A program made the position numbers and the translations under genes. Under the pieces are notes generated by a model that ran no database searches, had not been told where the DNA came from, and saw nothing but the letters and a program-made list of their open reading frames with translations. Shown here piece by piece: positions 27,529 through 37,068 of a DNA stretch of 64,000 nt; the first letter of the stretch is position 1, and each line of letters opens with the position of its first letter. The stretch comes from Xylophilus sp. Leaf220 (GTDB taxonomy: Bacteria; Pseudomonadota; Gammaproteobacteria; Burkholderiales; Burkholderiaceae_C), in contig NZ_LMKO01000023.1 of assembly GCF_001421705.1 (NCBI RefSeq), positions 62,001 to 126,000 on the forward strand. Direction: 5' to 3'.

Positions 27529-28788
27529 ATGCCGATGCAGGTCTACAAGGTGGGCGGTGCGGTGCGCGATGCGCTGCTGGGGCTGCCGGTGCACGACACC
27601 GACTGGGTGGTGGTGGGCGCCACGCCCGAGGCGATGGAGGCCGACGGCTACCTGCCGGTGGGCCGCGACTTCCCCGTGTTCCTGCATCCGCGCAGCCGCG
27701 AGGAATACGCGCTGGCCCGCACCGAGCGCAAGACGGCGCGCGGCTACCGCGGCTTCGCGGTGCAGGCCGCGCCCGAGGTGACGCTGGAGGAAGACCTGGC
27801 CCGCCGCGACCTGACGGTCAACGCCATGGCCCAGCCGCCGGACGCGGTGGGCGACGCCGGCCTGGTCGATCCCTACGGCGGACGGCGCGACCTGGAGGGC
27901 CGGGTGCTGCGCCACGTGACCGACGCCTTCCGCGAAGACCCGGTGCGCATCCTGCGCCTCGCGCGCTTCGCCGCCCGCTTCGCCGACTTCACCGTCGCCC
28001 CCGAGACCGAGGCCCTGATGCGGGCGATGGTCGACGACGGCGAGGCCGACGCCCTGGTGCCCGAGCGCGTCTGGCAGGAACTGGCGCGCGGCCTGATGGA
28101 GCCGGCGCCCTCCCGCATGCTGGAGGTGCTGCGCCGCTGCGGCGCGCTGGCCCGGCTGCTGCCCGAGGTCGACCGGCTCTGGGGCGTGCCCCAGCGCGCC
28201 GACTACCACCCCGAGGTCGACACCGGCGTGCACCTGGCGATGGTGATGGACATGTCCGCCCGGCTGCAGGCACCGCTGGCGGTCCGCTTCGCCTGCCTGT
28301 GCCACGACCTGGGCAAGGGCACCACCCCCGCCGACGTGCTGCCGCGCCATATCGGCCACGAACAGCGCAGCGCCCGGCTGCTGCAGGGCGTGTGCGAGCG
28401 GCTGCGGGTGCCGGTGGAATGCCGCGAGCTGGCCGACGTGGTGGCGCGGGAGCACGGCAACATCCACCGCAGCGGCGAGCTCAACCCCGCCGCCCTGGTG
28501 CGCCTGCTCGACCGCTGCGACGCCTGGCGCCGGCCGCAGCGCTTCGAGGAAGTGCTGCTCGCCTGCGAATGCGATGCCCGCGGCCGCGGCGGCAAGGAAG
28601 ACGCGCCCTATCCCCAGCGCGACCGGCTGCGGGCCGCGCTGCAGGCGGCGCAGGCGGTCGACACCGCCGCCGTCGCCGCCCAGGCCGCCCGGGAGGGCGC
28701 CCGCGGGCCCAAAATCGGCGAGCGGATCCAGCAGGCACGGGCCCGCGCGATAGGCGCCGCAGCCGGGGGTTGCACCGCCGCCGGCTGA
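27529..28788 (+). CDS. cca: CCA tRNA nucleotidyltransferase
   Basis: This 419-residue enzyme adds or repairs the 3' CCA of tRNA. The nucleotidyltransferase head shows [20 protein letters not shown] with the DxD metal site, [13 protein letters not shown] and [15 protein letters not shown], followed by the RRD/ERVWQEL region that reads the nucleotide. A C-terminal HD domain ([10 protein letters not shown]) suggests the multifunctional bacterial type with phosphatase/phosphodiesterase activity. Two Met codons lie at residues 1 and 3; either could start. Confidence 0.94.
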   Translation: MPMQVYKVGGAVRDALLGLPVHDTDWVVVGATPEAMEADGYLPVGRDFPVFLHPRSREEYALARTERKTARGYRGFAVQAAPEVTLEEDLARRDLTVNAMAQPPDAVGDAGLVDPYGGRRDLEGRVLRHVTDAFREDPVRILRLARFAARFADFTVAPETEALMRAMVDDGEADALVPERVWQELARGLMEPAPSRMLEVLRRCGALARLLPEVDRLWGVPQRADYHPEVDTGVHLAMVMDMSARLQAPLAVRFACLCHDLGKGTTPADVLPRHIGHEQRSARLLQGVCERLRVPVECRELADVVAREHGNIHRSGELNPAALVRLLDRCDAWRRPQRFEEVLLACECDARGRGGKEDAPYPQRDRLRAALQAAQAVDTAAVAAQAAREGARGPKIGERIQQARARAIGAAAGGCTAAG

Positions 28789-28947
28789 GCCGCCGCGAGC
28801 AGCGGGCCGCAATACACCGCCGACAGGGGCGTATTCGTACATCCTCGGTGGATGGGAGGCACCCCGAGCAGGTATGCTGCCCGCAGGCGCCGCGCCCTCG
28901 ACCGGGGGCGCTCTTGCGGCATTTGCGGCAGCCCGACCACCACCCCC

Positions 28948-30462
28948 ATGACCTCTGTTCCTTCCTTCATCAGTCCCCCGCAGGCCCGGTCCTCCACCGG
29001 CATCGCCGGGCTCGACGACATCCTGGGGGGCGGTCTGCCTTCGCACCATCTCTATCTGATCGAAGGATCGCCCGGTGCCGGCAAGACCACCCTCGGCATC
29101 CAATTCCTGCTCCAGGGCGTCGCGCAGGGCGAAAGCGCGCTCTACGTCACTCTGTCGGAGACGGCCGAGGAGTTGCGCACCGTAGCGGCGTCGCACGGCT
29201 GGACGCTCGACGGACTGAAGATCTTCGAGTTGGTCACCCTCGAGGGCCTGAGCCCCGACCTGGAGCAGTCGATCCTGCACCCGTCCGAGGTCGAACTGGG
29301 CGAGACCACCCGCGGGGTGATGGCCGAGGTCGAGCGGTCCCGGCCGCACCGCGTGGTGTTCGACAGCCTGTCCGAGATGCGGCTGCTGGCCCAGGACCCG
29401 CTGCGCTACCGCCGCCAGATCCTGGCGCTCAAACACTTCTTCTCGAAGGCCGGTTGCACCGTACTGATGCTCGACGACCGTTCGGCCCAGGCGACCGACC
29501 TGCAGTTGCACAGCATCGCCCACGGCGTGCTGAGCCTGGAGCAGACGGTCGGCGAGTACGGGGACGACAAGCGTTTCCTGCGGGTGTCGAAGCTGCGCGG
29601 CGCCAAGTTCCGCGGTGGCGAGCACGACTTCAAGCTCGACACTGGCGGCCTGTCGGTATATCCGCGGCTGATCGCGTCGGAACACCGGGTGGATTTCTCG
29701 CACCGGGTGGGCAGCAGCGGCACCGAGGCGCTCGACACCATGCTCGGCGGCGGCCTGACCTACGGCAGCAACACGCTCTTCGCCGGGCCTTCCGGTGTCG
29801 GCAAGACCACCACCGCCATGTCCTGCATCGCGGCCGCGCTCGACCGCGGCGAGAAGGTGTCGTACTACCTGTTCGACGAGGGACTGGGCACGCTCATGGC
29901 ACGCTGCCAGGCGCTCGGCATCGGGATCGAGCACCACATCGCCACCGGACTGCTCGAGATCGTTCCGCTCGATCCGGCGCAGGTCTCGCCGGGCGAGTTC
30001 GCGAGCCGGGTGCGCCGGGCGGTGGAGGAGCGCGGCGCGTCGGTTGTGGGCATCGACAGCCTCAACGCCTACCTGCAGGCGATGCCGGGCGGCAAGTTCC
30101 TGCTGCTGCAGATGCACGAGCTGCTGACCTACCTCAACCAGCGCGGCATCGCCACCATCCTGGTGCTGAACCAGCACGGCCTGTTCGGCGAGGGCGGCAG
30201 CGACGTGGACCTGAGCTACCTGAGCGACGCGATCCTGCTGTTCCGCTTCTTCGAGGCGCGCGGCAACCTGCTGAAGGCGGTGTCGGTGGTCAAGAGCCGG
30301 ACCCGGCACCACGAGCTCACCATCCGCGAGTTCCGCATGGGCGCCGACGGCATCCAGGTCGGCGCGGCGCTGAACGATTTCGAAGGCGTGATGCGTGGCG
30401 TGTCGACCTACCGCGGCGCCCAGCCATTGCTGAGCGACGGTCCCGCCATCTACAAGCCCTGA
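28948..30462 (+). CDS. KaiC-like double-domain ATPase
   Basis: This 504-residue protein is a tandem RecA-type ATPase of the KaiC family. Domain 1 has Walker A GSPGAGKTT (about 40-48) and Walker B VVFDSLSEM; domain 2 has GPSGVGKTT (about 280-288) and VVGIDSLNAY. At the place of the cyanobacterial phosphorylation pair Ser-Thr, this protein has Ser423-Tyr424 (DLSYLSDAI), so one site is kept and the second changed. The paired catalytic glutamates appear as SE (70-71) and DE (310-311). No kaiA or kaiB is present. It is five bases upstream of a hybrid histidine kinase and probably acts with it as a stress or light/redox signalling switch rather than a clock. Confidence 0.92.
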   Translation: MTSVPSFISPPQARSSTGIAGLDDILGGGLPSHHLYLIEGSPGAGKTTLGIQFLLQGVAQGESALYVTLSETAEELRTVAASHGWTLDGLKIFELVTLEGLSPDLEQSILHPSEVELGETTRGVMAEVERSRPHRVVFDSLSEMRLLAQDPLRYRRQILALKHFFSKAGCTVLMLDDRSAQATDLQLHSIAHGVLSLEQTVGEYGDDKRFLRVSKLRGAKFRGGEHDFKLDTGGLSVYPRLIASEHRVDFSHRVGSSGTEALDTMLGGGLTYGSNTLFAGPSGVGKTTTAMSCIAAALDRGEKVSYYLFDEGLGTLMARCQALGIGIEHHIATGLLEIVPLDPAQVSPGEFASRVRRAVEERGASVVGIDSLNAYLQAMPGGKFLLLQMHELLTYLNQRGIATILVLNQHGLFGEGGSDVDLSYLSDAILLFRFFEARGNLLKAVSVVKSRTRHHELTIREFRMGADGIQVGAALNDFEGVMRGVSTYRGAQPLLSDGPAIYKP

Positions 30463-30467
30463 TCGCC

Positions 30468-32132
30468 ATGGAACGCCGGGTGATGGTGCACGCGCCACGG
30501 GGGCGCGATGCCAATGTGGTGCAGGAAGTGCTGGCCGGGCGCGGCATTCCCGCCCAGGTCTGCCAGTCGCAGGACGAGATGCTGGCGGGGCTGATACAGG
30601 GTGCAGCCGCCGCAGTGGTGACCGAAGAGGCGTTCGGCGTGACACCCGGGGGCGCACTCGACAACTGGCTGCGGCAGCAGCCGAGCTGGTCGGATTTCCC
30701 TTTCATCGTGCTGACCACGCGCCAGACCACCCGCCGCTCGGTGCGCGCCGCCGCCTCGCTGCACGCGCTGGGCAACGTGGTGCTGCTGGAGCGCCCGGTG
30801 AACGCGGAGACGCTGGCGAGCGCCGTCGAAGCCGCGGTGCGCGCCCGCAACCGCCAGTACGCGACCCGCCGCAACCTCGAGGAACTCGGCGAGGCGCGCG
30901 CGACGGTCGAGCGGCTCAACGGCGAGCTCGAAGGCCGCATCGCCGCCCGCACCCGCGAACTGGCCGGGGCCAACGACCGCTTGATGTCGGAAATTTCCGA
31001 ACGGGAACGCGCCCAGGCCGCGCTGGTGCACGTGCAGAAAATGGAGGCGATCGGCCGGCTCACCGGTGGCATCGCGCACGATTTCAACAACCTGCTGCAC
31101 GTCGTCAGCATGAACCTCGACCTGCTGGCCCGCCTGGCGCCCGAGCCGCGTGTCGCCAAGGTCGCAGCCCAGGCCAAGCGCGCGGTCGGCCGGGGTTCCA
31201 AGCTCACCGGCCAGTTGCTGTCGTTCGCCCGCGCCCAGTCGCTGCTGCCCCGCCTGACCGATATCAACGCGCTGATGCTGGGCATGCAGGAACTGGTCGC
31301 GGTCTCGGTCGGCGCCGGCGTGCAGCTGCAGTGGGAACTGTCGGAGGAGCCGCTCTGGGCCAAGCTCGATTCGAGCCAGCTCGAGATGGCGGTGCTGAAC
31401 CTGGCGGTCAACGCCAAGGACGCAATGGATTCGGGCGGCAAGCTGACCCTGTCCACCCGGCGGGCCGAGGCCACACCCGACCCCGCGCTGCCGCCTGGCA
31501 CCTATGTGGTGGTGTCGGTGGCAGACAACGGTCCCGGCATTCCCGCATCGCTCCTGCAGAAGGTGTTCGACCCGTTCTTCACCACCAAGCCGGTCGGCAG
31601 CGGCACCGGCCTGGGGCTGAGCCAGGTCTACGGCTTCGCGCAGCAGTCCGGCGGCCTGGCCCGTATCGAGAGCGAAGCGGGCCAGGGCACGGTGGTCGAG
31701 ATGTGCTTTCCACTGCTCGACGACCGCCCGGAGACGGCGCCGCCCGAAGAGGCCAGCGCACCGCCGCAGCCCGGCCTGAGCCACCGCATCCTGGTGGTGG
31801 AGGACGATGCCGACGTGCGCCGGGTGATCGTCGAGAGCCTGCAGATGGCCGGCCACATCGTCACCGACGCGGCCGACGGCCATGCCGGACTGGCCGCCCT
31901 GGCCGCGCACACGCCCGACCTGCTGATCGTTGACTACGCGATGCCGCTGATGAACGGTGCCCAGGTGATCCAGCATGCGCGGCTGGAAATCCCCGGTCTG
32001 CCGGTGATCCTGGCCACCGGCTATGCCGACATGGTCGAGGTCGGGCGGGTGCTGGGCACCCAGTCGATCCTGGTCAAACCTTTCGACATCTCGACCCTGC
32101 TTGATGCCGTGGCGCTGGCGATGCGCAGCTGA
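30468..32132 (+). CDS. Hybrid sensor histidine kinase / response regulator
   Basis: This 554-residue soluble protein has an N-terminal receiver-like domain (1-125) without an obvious phospho-acceptor, a coiled coil (about 135-190), a HisKA domain with phospho-acceptor His204 in [11 protein letters not shown], an ATPase domain ([33 protein letters not shown]), and a C-terminal receiver (about 435-552) with the acceptor Asp489 in [10 protein letters not shown] and the conserved VKPF lysine. It overlaps nothing but follows the KaiC-like gene by five bases, implying one transcript and a shared pathway. Confidence 0.93.
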   Translation: MERRVMVHAPRGRDANVVQEVLAGRGIPAQVCQSQDEMLAGLIQGAAAAVVTEEAFGVTPGGALDNWLRQQPSWSDFPFIVLTTRQTTRRSVRAAASLHALGNVVLLERPVNAETLASAVEAAVRARNRQYATRRNLEELGEARATVERLNGELEGRIAARTRELAGANDRLMSEISERERAQAALVHVQKMEAIGRLTGGIAHDFNNLLHVVSMNLDLLARLAPEPRVAKVAAQAKRAVGRGSKLTGQLLSFARAQSLLPRLTDINALMLGMQELVAVSVGAGVQLQWELSEEPLWAKLDSSQLEMAVLNLAVNAKDAMDSGGKLTLSTRRAEATPDPALPPGTYVVVSVADNGPGIPASLLQKVFDPFFTTKPVGSGTGLGLSQVYGFAQQSGGLARIESEAGQGTVVEMCFPLLDDRPETAPPEEASAPPQPGLSHRILVVEDDADVRRVIVESLQMAGHIVTDAADGHAGLAALAAHTPDLLIVDYAMPLMNGAQVIQHARLEIPGLPVILATGYADMVEVGRVLGTQSILVKPFDISTLLDAVALAMRS

Positions 32133-32459
32133 AAAATCGCTGCTGCTCGGCGCTTGCTCGGAACGGCTTCTTCTACATCGCGCCTACAACAACAGAGCGT
32201 GGTCGGCAACGAGATGCGGCCGATGGGCGCCCCGCCCAGGACAGTCTTCGACCTTTTGCTCCGAAATCAATAGCGAAGCTGTGTCGTGCACTTCTATATC
32301 ACGCAATACGACGTCACGAAACAGGGTTTTTACCCATGTTTATGGGATATCGTCCTACACCTCACCTAGTTTTCCGTAACAAATAATTTTTTGTGTTTCC
32401 ACACGCTCTGCACCGGCTGTTTTGGCAACCGGTATTCCTCAGTCTTTTCCTCTACGTCC
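32133..32459 (+). promoter_or_regulatory. AT-richer upstream region of the chemoreceptor gene
   Basis: This 327-base gap has no gene. Its second half (32260-32420) is clearly richer in A/T than its surroundings (for example GTAACAAATAATTTTTTG near 32376), so it probably carries the promoter of the following chemoreceptor gene. I could not pick a convincing sigma-70 or sigma-28 motif by eye. Confidence 0.4.
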
Positions 32460-34256
32460 ATGTCCTTGTCTAACGCCAAGCTCGGCACCCAACTCGGTGC
32501 CGCTTTTTTCTCGGTCGTAGCCCTCACTTTCGCACTCGGCGTTTTCGCCATTTCCCAGATGTCGGGCATCTATGCCCGCACCGACGACATCGCCAACAAC
32601 TGGCTGCCCAGCGTTAATGTGCTCGGCAAGATGCGCGCCAGTGTCAACCAGATCCGCCGCGCGGAAAGCGACCACCTGCTCTCCTTCGAAGACCGCGAGA
32701 TGGACGCGATCGACCAGCGCATCGCCGCCGCCAAGACCACGCTGGCCCAGCAGTCCGCCGCCTACGAGCCGATGATCACCACGGCCGACGAGCGGACGCA
32801 GTACGACGCCTTCCGCACCGGTCTCGGCGAGTACTTCGCCGTGCAGCCGGGTCTGCTGACGCTCTCGCGCGGTGGCGAAGGCACGCTGCCGCAGGCCAAG
32901 GAGATGTACCGCGGCGCATCCCGCACCGCGCTGGGCAAGACCATGCAATCGCTTGAGCAGCTGATCGAAACCAACGACAAGGGCGCAGCCGCGGCCTCCG
33001 GCGCCGCGAAAAGCAGCTACGACGGCGCGCGCAACTGGGTGATCGGCCTGCTCGCACTCGTCTGCGCGGCGGCCGCCCTGTTGGCGGTGACGATCGTGCG
33101 CTCGGTCACCCGGCGGCTCGGCGGCGAGCCGGCCAGCGCCGCCGGCCTGGCCCGCAGCGTCGCGGCGGGCGACCTGTCGGTGCCGATCGACCTGCGCGCC
33201 GGCGACGACCACAGCATGATGGCCCAGCTGAAGCGGATGCAGGACAGCCTCTCGCGTGTGGTGGCCGACGTGCGCGGCAATGCCGAGAGCGTCGCCACCG
33301 CCAGCGCGCAGATTTCCCAGGGCAACGCCGATCTGAGCCAGCGCACCGAGGAACAGGCCAGCGCGCTGGAGGAAACCGCCGCGTCGATGGAGCAGCTCAA
33401 CTCCACCGTGCGGCAGAACGCCGACAATGCCCGCCAGGCCAACCAGCTGGCCGTCAGCGCCAGCAGCGTGGCCGAACGCGGCGGCGCGGTGGTCGGCCAG
33501 GTGGTCGACACGATGCGCGGCATCAACGAAGGCTCCAAGCGCATCGCCGACATCATCTCGGTGATCGACGGCATCGCTTTCCAGACCAACATCCTCGCGC
33601 TCAACGCCGCGGTGGAAGCCGCCCGTGCCGGCGAGCAGGGCCGCGGCTTCGCCGTCGTGGCATCGGAAGTGCGCAGCCTGGCGCAGCGCAGCGCCGATGC
33701 GGCCAAGGAGATCAAGTCTTTGATCTCGTCGAGCGTCACCCAGGTCGAGCAATGCACCGCGCTGGTCGACCAGGCCGGCACCACCATGCGCGAGGTGGTC
33801 GATTCCATCCGCCGGGTGGCCGACATCATGGGCGAGATCAGCGCCGCCAGCACCGAGCAGAGCCAGGGCGTCGCACAGGTCGGCGAGGCGATCATCCAAA
33901 TGGACCAGGTCACCCAGCAGAACGCGGCCCTGGTCGAGGAAAGCGCCGCCGCTGCCGCCAGCCTGAAGCAGCAGGCCCAGCAACTGGTCGACACCGTCGC
34001 GGTGTTCCAGCTGGACCATGGTGCGATGGCCGCACGCCGTGCCATGGCCGCCGCGCCGGCCGTGCCGGCACCTGCAGCCGCGCCCGCGATCGCCCGCCCG
34101 CCGGCCACCAGCCCGGTCGCCGTGCGGCGCCTGTCGGCCCAGCCTGCGCCGGCCGCCGCGAAGCCGGCCCCACGTCCGGCCGCTGCAGCGCCCGCCTCGG
34201 CGAAAGCGGCGCAGCCGGCGCCGGCCGGCAGCGCAGACGACTGGGAAAGCTTCTAA
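32460..34256 (+). CDS. Methyl-accepting chemotaxis protein with CheR tether
   Basis: This 598-residue chemoreceptor has membrane segments near residues 11-31 and 193-213 around a four-helix periplasmic domain, a HAMP linker (about 214-268), and the signalling domain with the conserved tip ([20 protein letters not shown], then [18 protein letters not shown]). An Ala/Pro-rich flexible linker of about 60 residues ends in DDWESF, which matches the CheR/CheB-binding pentapeptide; such a receptor can recruit adaptation enzymes for itself and neighbours. The start at [13 protein letters not shown] matches related Tsr-like receptors. Its TAA shares bases with the argC stop. Confidence 0.94.
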   Translation: MSLSNAKLGTQLGAAFFSVVALTFALGVFAISQMSGIYARTDDIANNWLPSVNVLGKMRASVNQIRRAESDHLLSFEDREMDAIDQRIAAAKTTLAQQSAAYEPMITTADERTQYDAFRTGLGEYFAVQPGLLTLSRGGEGTLPQAKEMYRGASRTALGKTMQSLEQLIETNDKGAAAASGAAKSSYDGARNWVIGLLALVCAAAALLAVTIVRSVTRRLGGEPASAAGLARSVAAGDLSVPIDLRAGDDHSMMAQLKRMQDSLSRVVADVRGNAESVATASAQISQGNADLSQRTEEQASALEETAASMEQLNSTVRQNADNARQANQLAVSASSVAERGGAVVGQVVDTMRGINEGSKRIADIISVIDGIAFQTNILALNAAVEAARAGEQGRGFAVVASEVRSLAQRSADAAKEIKSLISSSVTQVEQCTALVDQAGTTMREVVDSIRRVADIMGEISAASTEQSQGVAQVGEAIIQMDQVTQQNAALVEESAAAAASLKQQAQQLVDTVAVFQLDHGAMAARRAMAAAPAVPAPAAAPAIARPPATSPVAVRRLSAQPAPAAAKPAPRPAAAAPASAKAAQPAPAGSADDWESF

Positions 34257-35194
34257 ACCGCGGCTAAGCCGCCGTCCGTCCGGCCGGCCGCGGCCATCAG
34301 CCGGAGGTTCTGCACCGCCGCACCGGCCGCGCCCTTGCCCAGGTTGTCGAGCACCGCGCTCAGGACGACCTGGCCGGTGCGCGGGTTGCAGGCCACGGCC
34401 AGGTGCATGTCGTTGGTGCCGTTGCAGACCTTCGGATCGCGCTCGGTCGGCGCATCCGCCGCCATCGGCAGCACCCGCACATGGTCTGCGCCACGGTAGC
34501 GCTCCACTAGGCAGTCGTGGATGCGCTCGCCGGTGGCGCCGGCGCCCAGCAGGCGGGCATGCAGCCCGATGGTCAGCACGATGCCCTGCCGGTAGCTGCC
34601 GTAGGCCGGCACGAAGATCGGCGGCGCCGACAGGCCGGCATAGGCCGCGATCTCGGGCACGTGCTTGTGCTCCAGCGCCAGGCCATAGACCTTCAGTCCA
34701 TGCGCGCCGGCCCCCGCTTCGTAGACCTCGGCGCCCGCACGGCCCTGGCCGGAGTAGCCTGAGACGGCGTGGATCGCCAGCGGGTAGTCGGCCGGCAGCA
34801 GGCCCGCATCGGTCAGCGGCCGCAGCAGCGCCACCGCCGCCGTCGGGTAGCAGCCGGGGTTCGTCACCCGCTGCGCCGTGGCGATGCGCGCCGCCTGGCC
34901 CGCCTCCAGCTCGGGCAGGCCGTAGACCCAGCCCGCGCTGGTGCGATGCGCAGAACTGGCGTCGATCAGCCGCACCGCGGGGTTGTCGACCATCGCCACC
35001 GCGTCGCGTGCCGCGGCGTCCGGCAGGCACAGGATGGCGATGTCGCTTTCGTTGAGCGCGTCGCGGCGGGCGGCCCTGTCCTTGCGCAGGTGGTCCGGCA
35101 GGGTGCAGATGCGGAATTCGCTGCCGCGCAGCCGGTTCTGCAGGTCCAGGCCGGTGGTGCCCTGGTCGCCGTCGATGAAGAGGTGGAGGTCCAT
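34253..35194 (-). CDS. argC: N-acetyl-gamma-glutamyl-phosphate reductase, short type
   Basis: This 313-residue enzyme makes N-acetylglutamate semialdehyde in arginine synthesis with NADPH. It is of the short (type 2) class: [14 protein letters not shown] nucleotide loop, catalytic cysteine in [10 protein letters not shown], and the HKHVPEI segment. The start lies 80 bases from the divergent LysR gene, which may regulate it. Its stop and that of the chemoreceptor share the sequence CTAA. It is not next to other arg genes. Confidence 0.93.
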   Translation of the reverse strand: MDLHLFIDGDQGTTGLDLQNRLRGSEFRICTLPDHLRKDRAARRDALNESDIAILCLPDAAARDAVAMVDNPAVRLIDASSAHRTSAGWVYGLPELEAGQAARIATAQRVTNPGCYPTAAVALLRPLTDAGLLPADYPLAIHAVSGYSGQGRAGAEVYEAGAGAHGLKVYGLALEHKHVPEIAAYAGLSAPPIFVPAYGSYRQGIVLTIGLHARLLGAGATGERIHDCLVERYRGADHVRVLPMAADAPTERDPKVCNGTNDMHLAVACNPRTGQVVLSAVLDNLGKGAAGAAVQNLRLMAAAGRTDGGLAAV

Positions 35195-35231
35195 GCCACG
35201 ATCCTAGGCACGCGGCCGCGATAGCTCCAGT

Positions 35232-35255
35232 TGAATATCCGGAACGCCGGATTCA
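35232..35255. promoter_or_regulatory. Inverted repeat between argC and LysR genes
   Basis: ATCCGG-AACG-CCGGAT (35237-35252) is a perfect 6-bp inverted repeat, and flanking TGAAT/ATTCA extends it with a one-base offset. It sits 20 bases before the LysR start in a divergent region, as expected for a LysR autoregulatory site. Confidence 0.5.
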
Positions 35256-35274
35256 GGAAAGGTAAATTGCGGCG

Positions 35275-36165
35275 ATGCGTGAACTCAGCCTCGACCATCT
35301 GCGCACCCTGGTGGCCATCGCCGACCTGGGCTCCCTCGCCAACGCCGCGCGGGCGCTGCACCTGGCGGCCCCGACCGTCACCGTGCAGATCGCCGAGCTG
35401 GAATCGCGCTTGGGCGGACAGCTGCTGGTGCGCGGCCGGGGGCCCGCCCAGCCGACCGCCTTGGGCGAAGGCTTCATCGCACGGGCCCGCCGGCTGCTGG
35501 CCGATGCCGACGACGCGGTGGAAGACGTGCGGCGCCAGCTGGCCGGCCAGACCGGCCGGGTGCGGGTCGGGGCCTCGACCGGCGCGATCGCCCACCTGCT
35601 CCCGCCGGCGCTGGAGCGCCTGGCCCGCGCGCACCCCGGCATCGACGTGAACGTGCAGGTGCTCACCTCCAACGAGAGCATGGCCCGGCTCGCGGCCGGC
35701 AGCCTCGACCTGGCGGTGGTGGCGCTGCCGCAGGCGCCGGTGCGCGGCGTGCAGGTGACCGCGCTGCGGCGCGAAGCGGTGGTCGCCTTCCTGCCCGCGG
35801 CCTGGCAGGCGCCGCGCCGCCTCACGCCGCAGTGGCTGGCCGAGCGGCCGCTGATCATGAACGACGCCTCCACCCGCCTCTACCGGCAGACGGCGGAATG
35901 GTTCTCCGCCGCCGGCGTGCACTGCAGGCCGCGCATCGAGCTCAACTACAACGACGCGATCCGCACGCTGGTGGCGGCCGGCTACGGCGCGGCCCTGCTG
36001 CCGCAGGAGTCGTACGACCCGGCTCGCGATCCGCGGATCGCCGTGCGGCCGCTCCGCCCCGCGCTGTGGCGGCAACTGGGGGTGGCGGTGCGCGACCCCG
36101 ATGCGGCCGGCCCGACGCGGTTCGTGCGGGAGGCGCTGCTGCCCGAGCTGGCCTCGGCCACCTGA
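35275..36165 (+). CDS. LysR-family regulator
   Basis: This 296-residue regulator has a helix-turn-helix in residues 1-62 (LSLDHLRTLVAIADLGSLAN, LAAPTVTVQIAELESRLG) and a periplasmic-binding-like effector domain. It is divergent from argC across 80 bases containing an inverted repeat, the classic arrangement in which the LysR protein controls itself and the neighbour. The effector is unknown; a link to arginine metabolism is an inference from position only. Confidence 0.9.
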   Translation: MRELSLDHLRTLVAIADLGSLANAARALHLAAPTVTVQIAELESRLGGQLLVRGRGPAQPTALGEGFIARARRLLADADDAVEDVRRQLAGQTGRVRVGASTGAIAHLLPPALERLARAHPGIDVNVQVLTSNESMARLAAGSLDLAVVALPQAPVRGVQVTALRREAVVAFLPAAWQAPRRLTPQWLAERPLIMNDASTRLYRQTAEWFSAAGVHCRPRIELNYNDAIRTLVAAGYGAALLPQESYDPARDPRIAVRPLRPALWRQLGVAVRDPDAAGPTRFVREALLPELASAT

Positions 36166-36207
36166 CGCTTCGGCGGTGTTGCGCCGCGCGACGATCTGCG
36201 AACACAA

Positions 36208-36225
36208 TTCAATCGACCGATTGAA
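36208..36225 (+). promoter_or_regulatory. Palindromic TetR-type operator
   Basis: TTCAATCG-AC-CGATTGAA is a perfect 8-bp inverted repeat with a 2-base centre, 21 bases before the TetR ATG. Flanks AACAC/GTGTT extend the symmetry. It is very likely the autoregulatory site controlling the efflux operon. Confidence 0.75.
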
Positions 36226-36246
36226 GTCGTGTTGTAATCGCGGCCG

Positions 36247-37068
36247 ATGGATCCGACCCTGCCCGACCCGACCGTCGCCCACCGCACCGACGGCGCCGAG
36301 GCACGCGAGCGCCTGCTGCACACCGCGCTGCGCCTCTTCTCGGAGAAGGGCTTCGCCCGCACCTCGACCCGCGAGATCGCGCAGGCCGCGTCGGTGAACC
36401 TGGCGGCCATCCGCTACTACTTCGGCGACAAGGCGGGCCTCTACGCCGCCACCTTCACCGAGCCGATGGGCGCGGCGCGCGACGTGATCCCGCTGATCAG
36501 CCCGCCGCACCTCTCGCTGCGCCAGGCGCTGCACGCCTACTACGCCTTCTTCGTGGAGCCGCTGAAACAGGGCGAGCTGGCCCGCCAGTGCCTGCGGCTG
36601 CACATCCGCGAGATGCTGGAGCCGACCAACCAGTGGGCCGAGGAGATGCGCCAGGACGTGGTGGCCCCGCACGCGGCGCTGCTGGAGGTGCTGCGCCGCC
36701 ACCTGGGCCTGCACCGCGACGACGACGACCTGCACCGCCTGGCCTTCGCGCTCGACGGGCTGGCGATCCACCTCTTCGTGGCGCAGGACATCGTCGAGGC
36801 ATTGCGGCCCGGCCTGCTGGGCAGCACCGCCGCCATCGACACCTGGGCCGACCGGCTGACCGACGACGGCCTGGCGCTGGTCGCCGCCGAGCGCCGGCGC
36901 CGTGCCGCCGCGGCGCGGGTGCCCGCCGCGGCGCGCGCGGCGGCCGGCCGCGCCGCACCCGCCCCGAACCCCACATCCCGCGCACCGGCCCGTGCCGCAT
37001 TGCCCGCAGCGCCCGCCGCACCGCCCCGCGCCCCCGTCGACCGCAAGACCCGGAAGCCCGTTCCATGA
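36247..37068 (+). CDS. TetR-family regulator (CerR/CecR-like)
   Basis: This 273-residue repressor has an N-terminal helix-turn-helix (ERLLHTALRLFSEKGFARTS, then VNLAAIRYYFGDKAGLYAA) and a C-terminal domain resembling the DUF1956 group (E. coli CecR), which controls efflux genes in response to drugs. A long Ala/Pro/Arg-rich tail of about 65 residues is unusual and probably disordered. Its stop overlaps the start of the outer-membrane factor gene (ATGA), so it is the first gene of the efflux operon. A perfect palindrome lies just upstream. Confidence 0.9.
   Translation: MDPTLPDPTVAHRTDGAEARERLLHTALRLFSEKGFARTSTREIAQAASVNLAAIRYYFGDKAGLYAATFTEPMGAARDVIPLISPPHLSLRQALHAYYAFFVEPLKQGELARQCLRLHIREMLEPTNQWAEEMRQDVVAPHAALLEVLRRHLGLHRDDDDLHRLAFALDGLAIHLFVAQDIVEALRPGLLGSTAAIDTWADRLTDDGLALVAAERRRRAAAARVPAAARAAAGRAAPAPNPTSRAPARAALPAAPAAPPRAPVDRKTRKPVP

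Noticed and set aside
28948-30462. A complete circadian clock
   Set aside because: No kaiA or kaiB is present and the phosphorylation pair is altered, so only a KaiC-like signalling role is supported.
28299-30467. Long frame upstream of the histidine kinase
   Set aside because: It is an out-of-frame run through cca and the KaiC-like gene; the kinase starts at 30468.
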